DNA of 64,000 nt from Alisma plantago-aquatica (GCA_963693085.1 OY856409.1:1338544915-1338608914); one strand, 5' to 3'; counted from the first letter of the stretch, positions 24,901-36,064 are shown. Notes: generated by a model not told the origin, from the letters alone. Numbers and translations: made by a program.

Positions 24901-26589
24901 CAACTCACAGTTCAGAGAACACAACATCAAGCACTCCTCATCAATGTCATCCTTGGTATGCTCCTATAAGCATACTTTTAGCCATTGATGTGGTGGGATC
25001 GAGTTCATCTGGTTCTGGTATAACTAGGACATAGAGCTTTCACTCTTTGATTGAGAACACTTCTCATCGTCCTAACCAATCGTGGAATTATTCCCATTTA
25101 ATTTGTTGGTCACAAAGACCGATCGCAAATAAAGTGATTTGTTGATTAACCATTTATTTTAACAAAAGGAAATATATGCAATTTTAGTCCAAAACTCTTT
25201 TTGACTTATTTGATTGATTTGAAAAGTTTGACGATATAATTAGGCCTTTAATTAATTATCGCTCCCACTATTTTAATTCAAATTGATAGCCCTCACCATC
25301 AATTTGGAAGATTGCAGCGTACAACCTTCTAGTGGGCAAGATCCTGAAATCCTCTAAGTCATGGACCAGCTTGGGCTGTCACCCACAACATAGATCTCTC
25401 AGGTAGGCAACTTTTGCCAATTGCATCATATGCAACTCTTGATAAGATGTCATCTACAACTCCTTGCAATGATCATCTCCATGCCTCAAGGCGCTAGATC
25501 CTATCTAGGTCACCTTGTTAAGTCCGACCCAAAGCAAACACGATGAATATGCACCCTGCTTGGGCAGACCCACACATTCATCCTTCACGCTTCCACGAGG
25601 TAGACGGTGCACCACGCTAGGGCGTGCCCACACTTGGTCGAACAAGCTTTTCACGTGTGTCGCATTTGGAAGGCATCTAAAACTTAATATTTTAATGAGG
25701 GATTTGGTTTTTATATACATATACATATCCAATCACCACAATACATAGTACGTATCATATACATGCTATATCCCACAGAAAACATGCACAAACGATAAAA
25801 AGCGATGATTATGGCCATCCTAATGTGATTCCTCGAGCCAAGAGGAATCACGGTCATCTAGGTCTACATCACATGCAACCTGTACAAGATGAACTTATGT
25901 GCCTTGCCATCCGAGTAGATCAACTCATCACATGAATGATCTGTACTCTCCAGCCGGTCGTCTGGGTGCCACCAGCCGATCGGTTGGCTCCTCCAACCGA
26001 TCGGTTTGCCTGGTCATCGTGCATCTCGTCATGTCCGCCACCCGCTCGTCTCGCTCCTCGAACCGGTCATCAACCGATCGGTTCACACCTTGAACCGACC
26101 GTCTGGAACGTCAACCGATCGGTTCACGCCTTGAACCGATCGTTTCAGCTGTCGTCTTGATGTCCGCCGGTCTTTGATATAACAGGAAATAAAAATCTAT
26201 CCTATTAATTACATTGCTTTAAAAGGGAAACCCCGAGTTACATTCGGGGGGAGCAAAGGTAGGAAAGAATCTCGAATTATTTCGAGTTACATCAGGAATA
26301 AGAGAGGGAAGATCGGTGCGCAGACCGAGATGCAAGCAACCACAAACAACCACACACAGATAGGGGTTTATAGGCCATAATCACGCTACACACATCCACC
26401 ACAAAACTCATTTAAGGGCGACGCGTATCGAGTGCATTAATAATACATATCATATATGTAATTAGGGATTTGTGGATTTAGGATTGGACATGCATAAAGC
26501 CAATATTATTCGCATCGCATGCAATAAATAAAGGCGACAAACCAAAATTGATCATATCGATATTCCTAAAATATAGAACAGCTGACGTG
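21992..26589 (-). pseudogene. Copia C internal region with decayed gag-pol
   Basis: No frame is open beyond about 100 codons. Traces on the minus strand: a lysine/glycine-rich Gag tail (KGKGKGKAKK, about 24580-24610) and a copia RT block near 23140-23210, reading MDTKTAFL then, after a frame change, QDVYVTQPIRF, the counterpart of the family's MDVKTAFLNG...EVYMTQP blocks. Order on the minus strand (Gag trace upstream, RT downstream) fits Ty1/copia. Domain limits cannot be drawn. Confidence 0.75.
25952..26147. repeat. ACCGATCGGT palindrome cluster in copia C leader
   Basis: About nine units such as CAGCCGATCGGTTGG, CCAACCGATCGGTT and TCAACCGATCGGTTCA lie between the primer binding site and the gag remnant, that is, in the untranslated leader. 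The sequence type is the same as in the LTRs, but the spacers are different. Confidence 0.8.
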
Positions 26590-26601
26590 GCTCTGATACC
26601 A
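26590..26601 (-). promoter_or_regulatory. Copia C primer binding site (initiator tRNA-Met)
   Basis: Minus strand TGGTATCAGAGC, one base from the 5' LTR end, is the standard plant initiator-Met primer site. Confidence 0.9.
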
Positions 26602-26602
26602 C

Positions 26603-28850
26603 TGTTTGGTTTTAGGGGAGACAGAGAAGGCAGCGGAAACAAAAAAAAATTTCTCCCCCAACCCATACCGAGGAAACGCGTCAACGTCTATATAATAGGA
26701 AAGGATGGTTTGTGGAATCATACCTTGTCCCGAGGCTTGCTCGGCGACAATACCTCGCGCAATGCGCGGTCTTCAACTCCGGTCTTGGACGGTGTCTGTG
26801 CAGCTCCTGGTCACACCGGGACTGACGACTCCTCCTCCTACCGGACTGTCGGATGACAGTTATCCTCCTAAGCGGCAGTGTCCTCCCGCCTCTGTAGTAG
26901 TCCACACGGACCACCTAGAACTCCACTCTCCTTGTCCCATAAGGAAGTGGAAGGAGTCGCACCCTCCTGTTGACGTACTAGTCGCCAACACACTCTCCTG
27001 TTACCAGTTGCAACTGCAGTTGTCCTTCCCTTGCTGCACCTCCCTTTTGCGGGAAGCACTTGCTCGGGATCTCTCACGGTTACCAAAACCAGAGAGAACG
27101 ACAACTTCGCAAAGCAACCGGCTTGCATTGAGTTGTACTTTGAGAAGCCCCCAATACCCCTATATATATAGGCGGGTCATGGGACAGGGTTCTCTGTGCC
27201 CGGCAATACGTGACTAAAGCAGGAGTAGAAGGGTTCGAGAATTTTCCACAAAAAGCAACCGGTTCGCAACTTGAAATGATCGGTTCACAACTGAACCAAT
27301 CGGTTCAGCCATTGAGCCGATCGGTTGGACCTGAGCCGATCGTTTGGGGCACTCCAACCGATCGGTTGGTGCCCTGAACCGATCGGTTCATGGTCCTAAT
27401 CCGGCTCAAAAGACTTTCCTTGTTTCGTTCCCAATTGGTATCGTATACCAATGTTATTCCCAATCGAATTGGGCAATTTGAAACCAAAGGGAAATTCTTG
27501 CCGACATGACTTTCCCAACTGGTCGGTTGCACCAGTTGAGCCGATCGGTTCAACTCTTGAACCGGTCATTTCAACCTGGGCATGAGCCGATCGGCCTGGA
27601 CACTCCATCCGACTGGTTCAGCACCTCAGCCGACCGGTCCATCACATGAGCCGATCGGTTGGGAGCACAGGTTGGGCAAAATCAGTCAATTGCGATTTCA
27701 ATCAATCTGATACTCCAATCAATGCGTCCAACACCTTGAACCATATGATATTGAGCTATCGACTGATTGAGTGTTTAATTGAACTACTAAACTCCTTTAG
27801 TAATCAATCTAAACGTTGCTTGTGGACAAAACTCCTCTTCCAGGTTAAATCCTATGTGTGTGACTCTGCAGGTCCATTTCACGTTGGCAGTGAAAGTCCA
27901 TAACACTTATGACTTCACAAGCAAAGAGCGGTGCCTAGTCACACATCATTGCTACCCAAGTGAAAGTAGAAAGTTGGAGAACAACTTTCATCCTACAATC
28001 CGTGAATGGTGTTACAGTGAATGTATAATTCCTTTGTCACTGATATCCCGAATGAACTCAAGGCATGGAACAGTCATCCTGTCAACGTTCATTCACTTTC
28101 TTGATCTCAGAGCAGATTGAACGAGATATGTATGACATCAATATCACATACTGATTCACACATGCGTGCGCACGCCTATCTCAATCCTACTCATCAAGTG
28201 GCCTTGGATATCAAACTCCCTCAGGAGGGACAAATCCCATATCTATCACTCACCCCTCAAAATCCCCATGTGTCAAAGCCACCCAATCATCACCTTTATA
28301 ACAACCCATGTTTCAGGACTGCGTTTGATGATGTCAAAGTGTGCCCAACGACATGTGTTGAGTGTAGTGATTTCAGGTCTAAGAATCACACTCACCACCA
28401 TCACTGTGAGTACTGACTGTGACTACCATCTCATGGTTCCATGTGTCAAACTCACGGTGGGTCTGTCCGGTACCTTGTTCTCTAACAAGTACCTATGTGT
28501 TTGGCATGATATCTCTATATCATGACTAATGAGATTCTGTCATCAACCAACACCACAATCTAGTCTTGTGTGTCATTGTTGTCTATCTACCTTCTACAAT
28601 GACTTCTGACTAGGGACATAACAAGAATGTACAAACTCTTAGCATCTGTATGATCTCATCGTTCAGGTCATGAACCTGAAGGCATACGTCATTGAGTACT
28701 GTCATTCTCTAGACATTCAATCTGTTCTATCACTATCTCATATGACTGAACCAGAATGAATTGGAAGCTTGCCTTTAATGTTTATCAAATCAATCTTAAT
28801 GTATCCCACCAATCATCCCATGATTGGCTCTCAGGGCATACATACCAACA
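26603..28850 (-). repeat. Copia C 5' LTR (2248 bp)
   Basis: Same length and about 98.4% identical by eye to 19733-21980, with the same TG...CA ends. It is followed by the target duplication AACAT at 28851-28855. Palindrome clusters lie at 27257-27390 and 27521-27662. Confidence 0.97.
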
Positions 28851-28855
28851 AACAT

Positions 28856-29823
28856 GTAGTGCCGGCTAAGTATCGAAGAATTCGTTTAACTGCTTGAAAA
28901 TGAGAGTGCATAGGTTGGGATTGAAATCGAGCACAAAGACCAACAGAAAACATGATGTCCGGTCTAGAAGCAGTTAAGTAAAGCAAACTACCAATCATGG
29001 CTCTATATAAGGAATCATCAATAGGTTCCCCATCTTCATCCTTATAAATTTTAGTAGAAGTGGCCATAGGAGTAGTAGCATGTTTGCACTGATCCATCCC
29101 AAAACATTTTAAGAGTTCTTTAGTATACTTTTCTTGGCTTATAAAAATCCCGGCAGGTGTTTGTTTAATTTGGAAACCAAGGAAGAAGGTTAGTTCACCC
29201 ATGAGGCTCATTTCAAATTCTTTTTGCATAATGTCACTAAATTGTGTACACAATGATTCATTTGAAGCTCCAAAAATAATATCATCAACATATATTTGAA
29301 CAACAAGAAAATCAGATGTATATGTTTTGAAAAATAAAGTAGAATCCGAATTTCCAATAGAAAAACCATTATCAAAAAGATATGTCTTGAGCCTTTCATA
29401 CCAGTTCCTAGGTGCTTGTTTTAAACCATAAAATGCTTTCTTAAGTTTATAAACATAGTCACCTTTTTCCGGTATTTCAAAACCGGGTGGTTGGGCAACA
29501 TAAACTTCTTCTTGAATGATTCCATTTAGAAATGCACTTTTTACATCCATTTGGTAGAGTTTGATGTTTTTATGTGCAGCAATAGCTAGTAACATTCTAA
29601 TAGCTTCAAGTCTAGCTACTGGTGCATACGTTTCATCAAAGTCTATTCCTTCTTGTTGATTATATCCTTGTGCTACTAACTGAGCTTTATTTCTTATTAC
29701 TTCTCCTGTCTCATTGAGCTTATTTCTAAAAACCCATTTAGTTCCAATGATGGTTTTATCTTGTGGTTTAGGAACTAAATCCCATACATCATTTTTTGTG
29801 AATTGATTTAATTCTTCTTGCAT
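28856..29823 (-). pseudogene. Copia B reverse transcriptase (RVT_2), cut by copia C
   Basis: Copies the element RNA into DNA. A nearly complete Ty1/copia RT is open here: [14 protein letters not shown], then the [11 protein letters not shown] block, [26 protein letters not shown] and the catalytic YVDDIIFGA with both aspartates. FFLGFQIKQ and [10 protein letters not shown] follow. Just upstream, a stop precedes MQEELNQF (29824-29826). The frame ends after [11 protein letters not shown] because copia C is inserted; the remaining RNase H is at 19201-19732. The domain itself looks little damaged. Confidence 0.95.
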
Positions 29824-30369
29824 TTATATTATCCAATAATCATCTTTAAGAGCTTCAGATATCTTCTTAGGTTCAATGATAGAAACATAAGCCATGTTTG
29901 CAACATCCTTAAAGGAAGACCGAGTTTTTACTTTATCATTTGGATTTCCAATAATTAATTCTTGAGGATGATCCTTAATAAGTCTAGGTATAGGTTGTGT
30001 TTCACTTTGGTTATTGTTTGTAGTATCTTTCTCACAATCATTTGGTATGTTTAAGTTTTCAAATTGATTAGTAAGATCAATTATTTCTAGATTTTCTTAT
30101 TTGGACTCTTCATGAAAAGAGACATGAATAGATTCCTCAACTTTTCTAAAGATAGTGTTGTAGACTCTAAATGCTTTGCTAGAGGTAGAATATCCCAAAA
30201 AGAATGCTTTGTGTGATTTAGAATCAAACTTATCTCTATCATCTTTGGTATTTAAGATATAACATGTAGATCCAAAGGTATGAAAATAGTCAACTCTAGG
30301 TTTCTTAGAATGTATTATTTCATACGGAGTTTTCTTCAAATGAGAGTGAACAGTTACTCTATTTAACAC
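29824..30369 (-). pseudogene. Copia B integrase C-terminus and linker to RT
   Basis: The frame 30097-30369 continues integrase after a frame change near 30360: KKTPYEIIHSKKPRVDYFHT, GSTCYILN and KAFFLGYSTSSKAFRVYN are the usual copia integrase C-terminal blocks. A stop at 30097-30099 follows HEESK; the same frame then runs through an acidic linker to the second stop at 29824-29826, directly before the RT. Confidence 0.9.
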
Positions 30370-31411
30370 AGCATGCGGTGTTTACAGCTTCAGCCCAAAA
30401 GGTTTTGGGGGTGTTATGTTCGAGCATCATAGTTCTGGCCATTTCTTGTAGTGATCGATTTTTCCTTTCAACTATAACATTTTGTTGTGGAGTGCGTGGA
30501 GCAGAAAAATTGTGAGTGTACCCTTGAGATGTGCAAAATTCTTCAAATACATGATTTTCAAATTCTCCACCATGATCACTTCTAATGGTACATATTTTGC
30601 TTTGTAATAGATTTTCAATCATAGGGCAAAATTTTATAAAAGCATGAATAGTATCATCTTTGGTTGCAATAAAATGTACCCATGTATATCTACTATAATC
30701 ATCAACAATAACAAAACAATATCTTTTGCCACCGATAGATTGTGTCCTCATAGGTCCAAATAAATCCATGTGAATTAATTCTAAAGATCTACTGGTGCTA
30801 AGTTCATGTTTAGGTTTAAAAGAGGTTTTTGTTTGCTTTCCCAATGTACATGGTTCACAATTTTCAACTTGATCAAAGGATAAAGTAGGCAAACCACGAA
30901 CAAGATCATATTTCACTAACTTTTTGATAACATGTGAACTAGCATGTCCTAGCTTTTTATGCCATAATTGTAAAGTATTTTCATTTGCAAGCAAGCATTT
31001 TCCTACTACAGATTTCATAGAGTTAGGTCTAAGAATATAAACATTTCAAACTCTTTTTCCTTCATAGACAACATTTGTAGTGTTTTCTATTAATAATTTG
31101 CAGCAGGTTTTGTTAAATAAAACATCATAGCCACTATCACATAATTGACTCACACTTATTAAGTTATGGTGCAAACCATCAACAAGTAGAACATTCTTTA
31201 TTTCGAGGTTTGTGCCAATATTACCTATTCCAACAATTTTACCTTTACCGTTATCTCCAAAAGTGACTGTTCCACTCTTCTTTTCTTCAAAAGTTTGAAA
31301 TGCATCCTTGTTTCCGGTCATGTGTTTGGAACATCCACTGTCAACCACCCAATCCTGCATTAGAATGTAGGTTTTGGTACCCATGTGATGGTCCGGTATG
31401 GTTAGAAGCAT
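30359..31411 (-). pseudogene. Copia B protease and integrase core
   Basis: Protease at 31411-31049: WVVDSGCSKHMTG contains the aspartic protease D-S-G core. One in-frame stop (31046-31048) separates it from integrase in the same frame. Integrase: zinc-binding HKKLGH ... CEPC, then catalytic acidic residues in MDLFGPM, SDHGGEFEN and VERKNRSLQEMA. The frame is lost at about 30360 by a frameshift. Two lesions in about 1 kb agree with a recent insertion. Confidence 0.93.
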
Positions 31412-31650
31412 TTAAGTAGAGACTGTATAAAAATTCTGATTCAGAACTTCAGTCGGTCGACAATTGTTCGACCGACATCTTTCTCGGTCGACAAATCGTC
31501 GATCGAGAGGGTTGCTGTATTAAAGACAGAAATTCAGCAGTTCATAAAATTATTATAATGCATAAAACCTTTTATTAAGTTGAGATAAGACAATATGAAT
31601 TGCAAAATTAAGCATTTGATCATATCTCAACTGAATTGCATTCGACTCTA
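31412..31650 (-). other. Non-coding spacer with hairpin units between Gag and protease of copia B
   Basis: This stretch has stops in the gag-pol frame and includes two LTR-type hairpins: 31452-31476 (arms GTCGGTCGA and TCGACCGAC) and 31483-31507 (CTCGGTCGA / TCGATCGAG). It lies after the second zinc knuckle and before the protease. It may be an intron, a captured LTR fragment or an insertion; the sequence alone does not decide. Confidence 0.6.
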
Positions 31651-32298
31651 CTAAGTTTGGGATTTTGGGACCCAAACTAAGTAGGAATCCTTGGTCTTAT
31701 ACAGGCATGAAAATGAATAATGTCCAAGACGTAGACAAAAATGACAAGTAATAGAGTCAACTTCATTTCTCTTTCTAGGAATTGTATTCTTAGGTACAAA
31801 CATAGTCCGAGTTCTTTTGGTTTGATTTTTCTTTGGATCATATCCCAAACCTTTTCTTCCATTGAAACTAGAGGAGGCTTTTAGGATGTTGTCAAGGATA
31901 TCTTTTCTTCTTAACTCATGTAGGTTTCTTTGTAGCTTAGCAATGTCATCCATCTTCTTGTGTAAATCTTTTCTAGCTTGATCTAAATCAAATAATAGGG
32001 AGTCTCTTTCTTTTACAACATTGTCATAGTCTAGATTGTTACACAGAATTGGTTGAGTCTGAAAATCTTTTAGTTTAGCTAACAATTCAATCTTTTCTTG
32101 AGAGAGAATATCAACATTTGTTTCTAGAGTGAGTAGCTTGTTAGTACAATCATTTAAAGATGTTTTTAAAGACAAATTCTCAAGATCAATGTTGTTCTTT
32201 TCAGAAGAGAGATCATTTAATTTAGCATATAGCTCATCATTTGTTTTGATAACCTTCTTTAGTTTCTTCTTGACATCAACATACTTATCATGAGTTTC
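31651..32298 (-). pseudogene. Copia B Gag C-terminal part: coiled coil and second zinc knuckle
   Basis: It is in frame with Gag after a single stop at 32299-32301. It is rich in heptad-like K/E/L residues (DELYAKLNDLSSEKN onward), a predicted coiled coil, followed by CHFCLRLGHYSFSC, a CX2CX4HX4C nucleic-acid-binding knuckle, and ends WVPKSQT. A long coiled coil after the first knuckle is typical of Sirevirus Gag. The stop probably arose by one substitution. Confidence 0.85.
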
Positions 32299-33363
32299 TT
32301 ATAAACTAGTAATTAACTCTTCTTTAGGAAGATCAAGTAGTCTTACCTCTTGAGAGTCTTCATCATCTTCTCTTGCCATTAGACATTCCACCTTTTCTTC
32401 TCCGCTTTCACTTTCACTTGACTCGTCCCATGCAGCTTTATAGGCTTTTTCTCCCCTCTTCTTGTGTGAGCTTTTCTTTCCTTTCTTTGCTTTAGGACAT
32501 TCATTTTTGAAATGTCCTTTCTTTCCACACTCAAAGCACCTAGGAGGAGAAGAAGAAGAACTAGAAATTTTGTTAGATTTAAATCTTCTATATTTCTTAC
32601 CATTGACAATCAATGCTTCTTCTCCTTCTTCTTCACTTGACTCCTCACTTTCTGGTGTAATTATCCTTGAAGATTTTAGAGCCACATCCTTCTTCTTTCC
32701 TTGCTGAAGTTCACGTTCTCTTCTTTCTTCCTCTTCTAGGGTTGCTTCATGAGCTTCTAGATTGCCAATGAGTTGCTCCATTTTCAGCCGAGTGAGGTCA
32801 TTAGCTTCTTCAATGGCTGTCACCTTTGGCTTGTATTTAGGAGGAAGTGATCGAAGGATTTTTGATACCTGATCTTCTTCAAGAACAGTTTTTCCTAGAG
32901 CATTTAAACCATTAACAATAGAAGAGAATTTTGCAAACATTTCACTATTAGATTCATTTGGATCCATACGGAAGTGTTCAAACTTTTGTTTAAGCATGCT
33001 AATCTTAGAATTCTTGACTTGAACTGTACCTTCATAAGTTATGGACAGTCTATGCCAAATGTCATAGGTTGTGTCACAGTTTGATATCCTATTAAATTCT
33101 CCTACTGAAATTGAACAATATAAAATGCTTACAGCTTTGGCATTCATTTGAGCCAACTTTACCGTGTTTGCATCCCACTCTGCATATTGTGTTTGAGGAA
33201 GCTCGTATGGGGTTGACACCATCCTCCATAAGTCCCAATTGATGCCTTGGAAGTAGACCTGCATCCTTCTCTTCCAATATGTGTAGTTTGTTCCATCAAA
33301 TGCTGGAGGTCTAGCAACAAGTGTCCCTTCAAGGTTAAGATTGTTAAGCACCCCGTCACCCAT
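32299..33363 (-). CDS. Copia B Gag (nucleocapsid protein), 354 aa
   Basis: Structural protein packaging element RNA in virus-like particles. It begins MGDGVLNNLNLEGT with RPPAFDGTNYTYWKRRMQVY near residues 19-38, the standard UBN2-type copia Gag start. CFECGKKGHFKNEC (about residues 276-289) is a CX2CX4HX4C zinc knuckle. A lysine-rich then acidic serine-rich tail follows. The ATG lies 34 bp downstream of the primer site, fitting a Gag start. The ORF is intact but stops early (TAA, 32299-32301) compared with the run-on gag-pol frame. Still translatable in principle. Confidence 0.9.
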   Translation of the reverse strand: MGDGVLNNLNLEGTLVARPPAFDGTNYTYWKRRMQVYFQGINWDLWRMVSTPYELPQTQYAEWDANTVKLAQMNAKAVSILYCSISVGEFNRISNCDTTYDIWHRLSITYEGTVQVKNSKISMLKQKFEHFRMDPNESNSEMFAKFSSIVNGLNALGKTVLEEDQVSKILRSLPPKYKPKVTAIEEANDLTRLKMEQLIGNLEAHEATLEEEERRERELQQGKKKDVALKSSRIITPESEESSEEEGEEALIVNGKKYRRFKSNKISSSSSSPPRCFECGKKGHFKNECPKAKKGKKSSHKKRGEKAYKAAWDESSESESGEEKVECLMAREDDEDSQEVRLLDLPKEELITSL

Positions 33364-33396
33364 TCTTCAAGACCTTGTTAAGGTTCCTTGAAGCCT

Positions 33397-33408
33397 GCTC
33401 TGATACCA
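33397..33408 (-). promoter_or_regulatory. Copia B primer binding site (initiator tRNA-Met)
   Basis: Minus strand TGGTATCAGAGC, two bases from the 5' LTR. Confidence 0.9.
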
Positions 33409-33410
33409 AT

Positions 33411-34829
33411 TGTAAAACACTAGAGGGGGGGTGAATAGAGTTTTTAAATATTTTAGCAATTATTTAACTCAAACAACCACAAATGAAGAATGGAAGAAGG
33501 AGACAGGTGTTTAGAGTGGTTCCAACTTTAGCAAATACTAAAGTTGTCAGTCCACTACCTGGTTGCTTACCCAACCGGGATTTTGAAAGTATTAATTTTA
33601 TTACCTTCACAAGGATTTACATAAAATACAATACTTTCTTTACACCCCTTGAACAGCCTTCACTTGAAGTAGATGCACCAACTTGAGGTAGCCTTCTTGA
33701 AGTAACTCCAAGCTCCCCCTTGAAGTAGCCTTCCTCTCTAGAAGTAACCTCCCGTTGCACCAGCCTTCTTGAAGTAGCTCAAGGTCCCCTTCTTCACCAA
33801 GAAGATCTTCAACCTCTCCAACCCGCAGCCTCCAACCTAGGAGTAGCAAGGAGAGTACAAACAACAATAGAGAACAAGAAGGAAAATAGAAATTACAACT
33901 TATCCTTTTGTAGAACAAGGCTTGATTTGCCTAGATCAAGCATGTAGATCTCATAACCAAAGTGTATGGAAATGTAATTGCAGTGGATAGGAGATGCTAG
34001 CCTATAGGACACGAAATTTGAGCTAAGAGAAGAAGTAGCCAATTGTCACTATGCTCAATTTGCTCACAAACAGGTTGCTCAAAGTATGCTCAAAGATTTC
34101 TCAAGTGTAACAAGTGAGTTTAGGTGTCCTAAGGCATGTCCTATTTATAGGAATGTCCTACAAGTGCTTAAGGACATTCTAGACACCTTATAGGGGTTTC
34201 TAAGTGATTAACTAGCTGTTAGGTACAAGTTGTTGCTTTAGCAACGGCTAATTAATTAATTCTGGAGTTGTTGTCAGAGTCCATCTCGGTCGAGAAATGG
34301 TCGACCGAGACACCTACTCGGTCGAACTTTTGTCGACCGACAGGCTCTCTGGATCAAGTGTATGCAACGTTTATCTCCAACTGCCAACCACCTTGTCAGC
34401 TGTGTCTAACGGCTACTTGGGTCTTTCTTGGTCGAGAAGATTGTCGATCGAGAGTGTCTCGGTCGAGGAGTTAGTCGACCGAGATTGACATTGTTTCAAT
34501 TTTTCAATTAAGGCACTAAGTGTGCGTATGAGTGTGCATATGTGACACTTATTTGAAGGGGATGACCTATCTAAATGTGATGTTTAGCTAGGGAGAATCT
34601 AACGCTTGATTTACATGAAATCTAAGTACTTGTACATTATATATTTGTACAAGTTTTTACAAAGTGATTACATTTCATAAAAATATAAATATGTAAGCAT
34701 ATGGATTTCCCTAATTGCTTTGTCATCCACCTTATTCCTGTAACACTCAAGTAGCACGTTAGATTAACAAGAATGAAATGTTTGTCATTATCAAAACAAA
34801 GGGATTTACAAATGTCCATTTAGCCAACA
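33411..34829 (-). repeat. Copia B 5' LTR (1419 bp)
   Basis: It pairs with 17371-18790; about 30 differences including one single-base indel. The TG...CA ends and target duplication TCCAA at 34830-34834 are clear. A hairpin array lies at about 34284-34483. Confidence 0.95.
34284..34483. repeat. Hairpin array in copia B 5' LTR
   Basis: Counterpart of 18245-18444. The first unit keeps perfect TCTCGGTCGA / TCGACCGAGA arms. The second unit here has GGTCGAAC with TCGACCGAC. Others differ by single C/T or G/A changes. Confidence 0.8.
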
Positions 34830-34834
34830 TCCAA

Positions 34835-36050
34835 GGTTGCAAAAAGAAAGCAATAAGAAAAGAAAAGATTAATTAAGTTTTTCTTTATGAAGAAAGAAAT
34901 TGGAAAATAATGAGAAAATGTGGAAAATGAGTGGAAAGAGGCATAAATGAGATTTCTTGGGGAAATTTCGTATCCATGAGGTTGCTAACATGAAAAGGAA
35001 TGTCAATAAGGAGTTGTTTGGGATATGCTTGTGACAATTAGACATTATACATGTTTTCAGGATCAATGTTTGCTTGATTGATTGATTGGCTTGCTTGATT
35101 GGACATCTAGTTGGATTTGGATAAATTGTTGCTTGAGATCTCCAAGATAGGTATGTGGTTACTTATGAATAACCGCTTAGTTTTCCGATGGTTTCTCGGA
35201 CGTTTAATCGCATTGAATGCAAATAAACTGCTTGGATGTTCATATTGCAATTATAAAGTGACTATGATTATCACTTAATGTATTTGCCTATAAACTTAGA
35301 TCATGGTTCTCTCTGTGGCCTAATAGCTAACCTAGTACATGGCTGCCTATGGGTAGGTCCATCAGGTTAGAGGAAGACCTAGTACATGGCTACCTATTGG
35401 GTAGGTCCATCAGGTCTATGGATGACCTAGTACATGGCTACCTATTGGGTAGGTCCATCAGGTCTATGGTTGACTTAGTGCATGGCTACCATGTAGGTAG
35501 GACCATCAAGTCATAATGAGTTATATATTGGGCTATCTTCGGATAGTGCCATGCGACTCTATTACCTAAAAGAGAGGTGATATTCTTGTCCACTGCAGGG
35601 ACAGCCCAGAGTTCGAGAATATGCATGGATTGAGTTGTATGGCTTAAAATGTAATCTTGATTGTTAAATGATTAATTGAATGATTATATTGTTAACATAG
35701 TTGAACATTATCTGTTTCCTCCCCATACCAGCTTCGGCTGACCGACGTTTTGTTTGTCGGCGTTTTAGGTACAATGAAAAGTACAAACAGTAAAGCGACA
35801 CATTGTGAATTCAAGAATTAAAGAACAAGGAGGAATTAGATAGAATAGTTCAGCTGAGGTTAGAAGTTAGTTTGTTCCCAACTTTTCAAGGTATGCAAAG
35901 AAAAATTTTATTACCATTTTCAGTATAGTCTGTTAGAATTTCATAATTGTTTATGGTTATATGTCGAACCTTTGATCTGGGATTAATGGGTGCGGCTTCA
36001 ACCTCTTGGTCTCCCTTAATTGGGGGTTATCGGGAGGTGGGGTCATAACA
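34835..36050 (+). repeat. Gypsy 5' LTR, second part
   Basis: It resumes at GGTTGCAAAAAG after the copia B target duplication and ends GTCATAACA. It is collinear with 40684-41899. It contains four ~48-bp subrepeats. Confidence 0.95.
35331..35513 (+). repeat. Four ~47-48 bp tandem subrepeats in gypsy 5' LTR
   Basis: Units start at 35331, 35378, 35426 and 35474 and carry CCTAGTACATGGCTACC followed by TATTGGGTAGGTCCATCAGG. The last is shortened and diverged. The same array is in the 3' LTR from about 41180 to 41361. Confidence 0.9.
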
Positions 36051-36052
36051 TT

Positions 36053-36064
36053 TGGTATCAGAGC
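36053..36064 (+). promoter_or_regulatory. Gypsy primer binding site (initiator tRNA-Met)
   Basis: TGGTATCAGAGC two bases after the 5' LTR. Confidence 0.9.

Larger units (their letters stand above)
19733..28850 (-). mobile_element. Copia C: young but coding-dead Ty1/copia element nested in copia B
   Basis: LTRs 26603-28850 (5') and 19733-21980 (3') are both 2248 bp, with target duplication AACAT (19728-19732 and 28851-28855). The initiator-Met primer site is 26590-26601 and the polypurine tract 21981-21991. I count about 37 differences between the LTRs (about 1.6%), mostly transitions. The 4.6-kb internal region has only scrambled traces of a copia polyprotein, far more decayed than the LTR divergence allows. 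It was therefore already non-coding when it inserted and must have used enzymes supplied in trans (inference). Confidence 0.95.
17371..34829 (-). mobile_element. Copia B: Sirevirus-like Ty1/copia element (whole span, hosting copia C)
   Basis: Minus-strand LTR element with LTRs 33411-34829 (5') and 17371-18790 (3') and target duplication TCCAA (17366-17370 and 34830-34834). It has an initiator-Met primer site at 33397-33408 and a polypurine tract at 18791-18804. Gene order on the minus strand is gag, protease, integrase, RT and RNase H, which is the Ty1/copia order. The Gag type, coiled-coil segment and extra G-rich tracts in the 3' tail point to the Sirevirus (SIRE/Maximus) lineage. Copia C sits within the end of RT. 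The LTRs differ at roughly 30 of 1420 positions (about 2.1%). The coding region has only a handful of lesions, so it was probably autonomous when it inserted. Confidence 0.95.

Noticed and set aside
32462..32707. Plus-strand ORF opposite copia B gag
   Set aside because: It is the complement of an intact minus-strand Gag.
35513..36050. tRNA-like or host gene signal near the methionine primer match
   Set aside because: TGGTATCAGAGC right after the LTR is the primer site of the gypsy element, not a tRNA gene.
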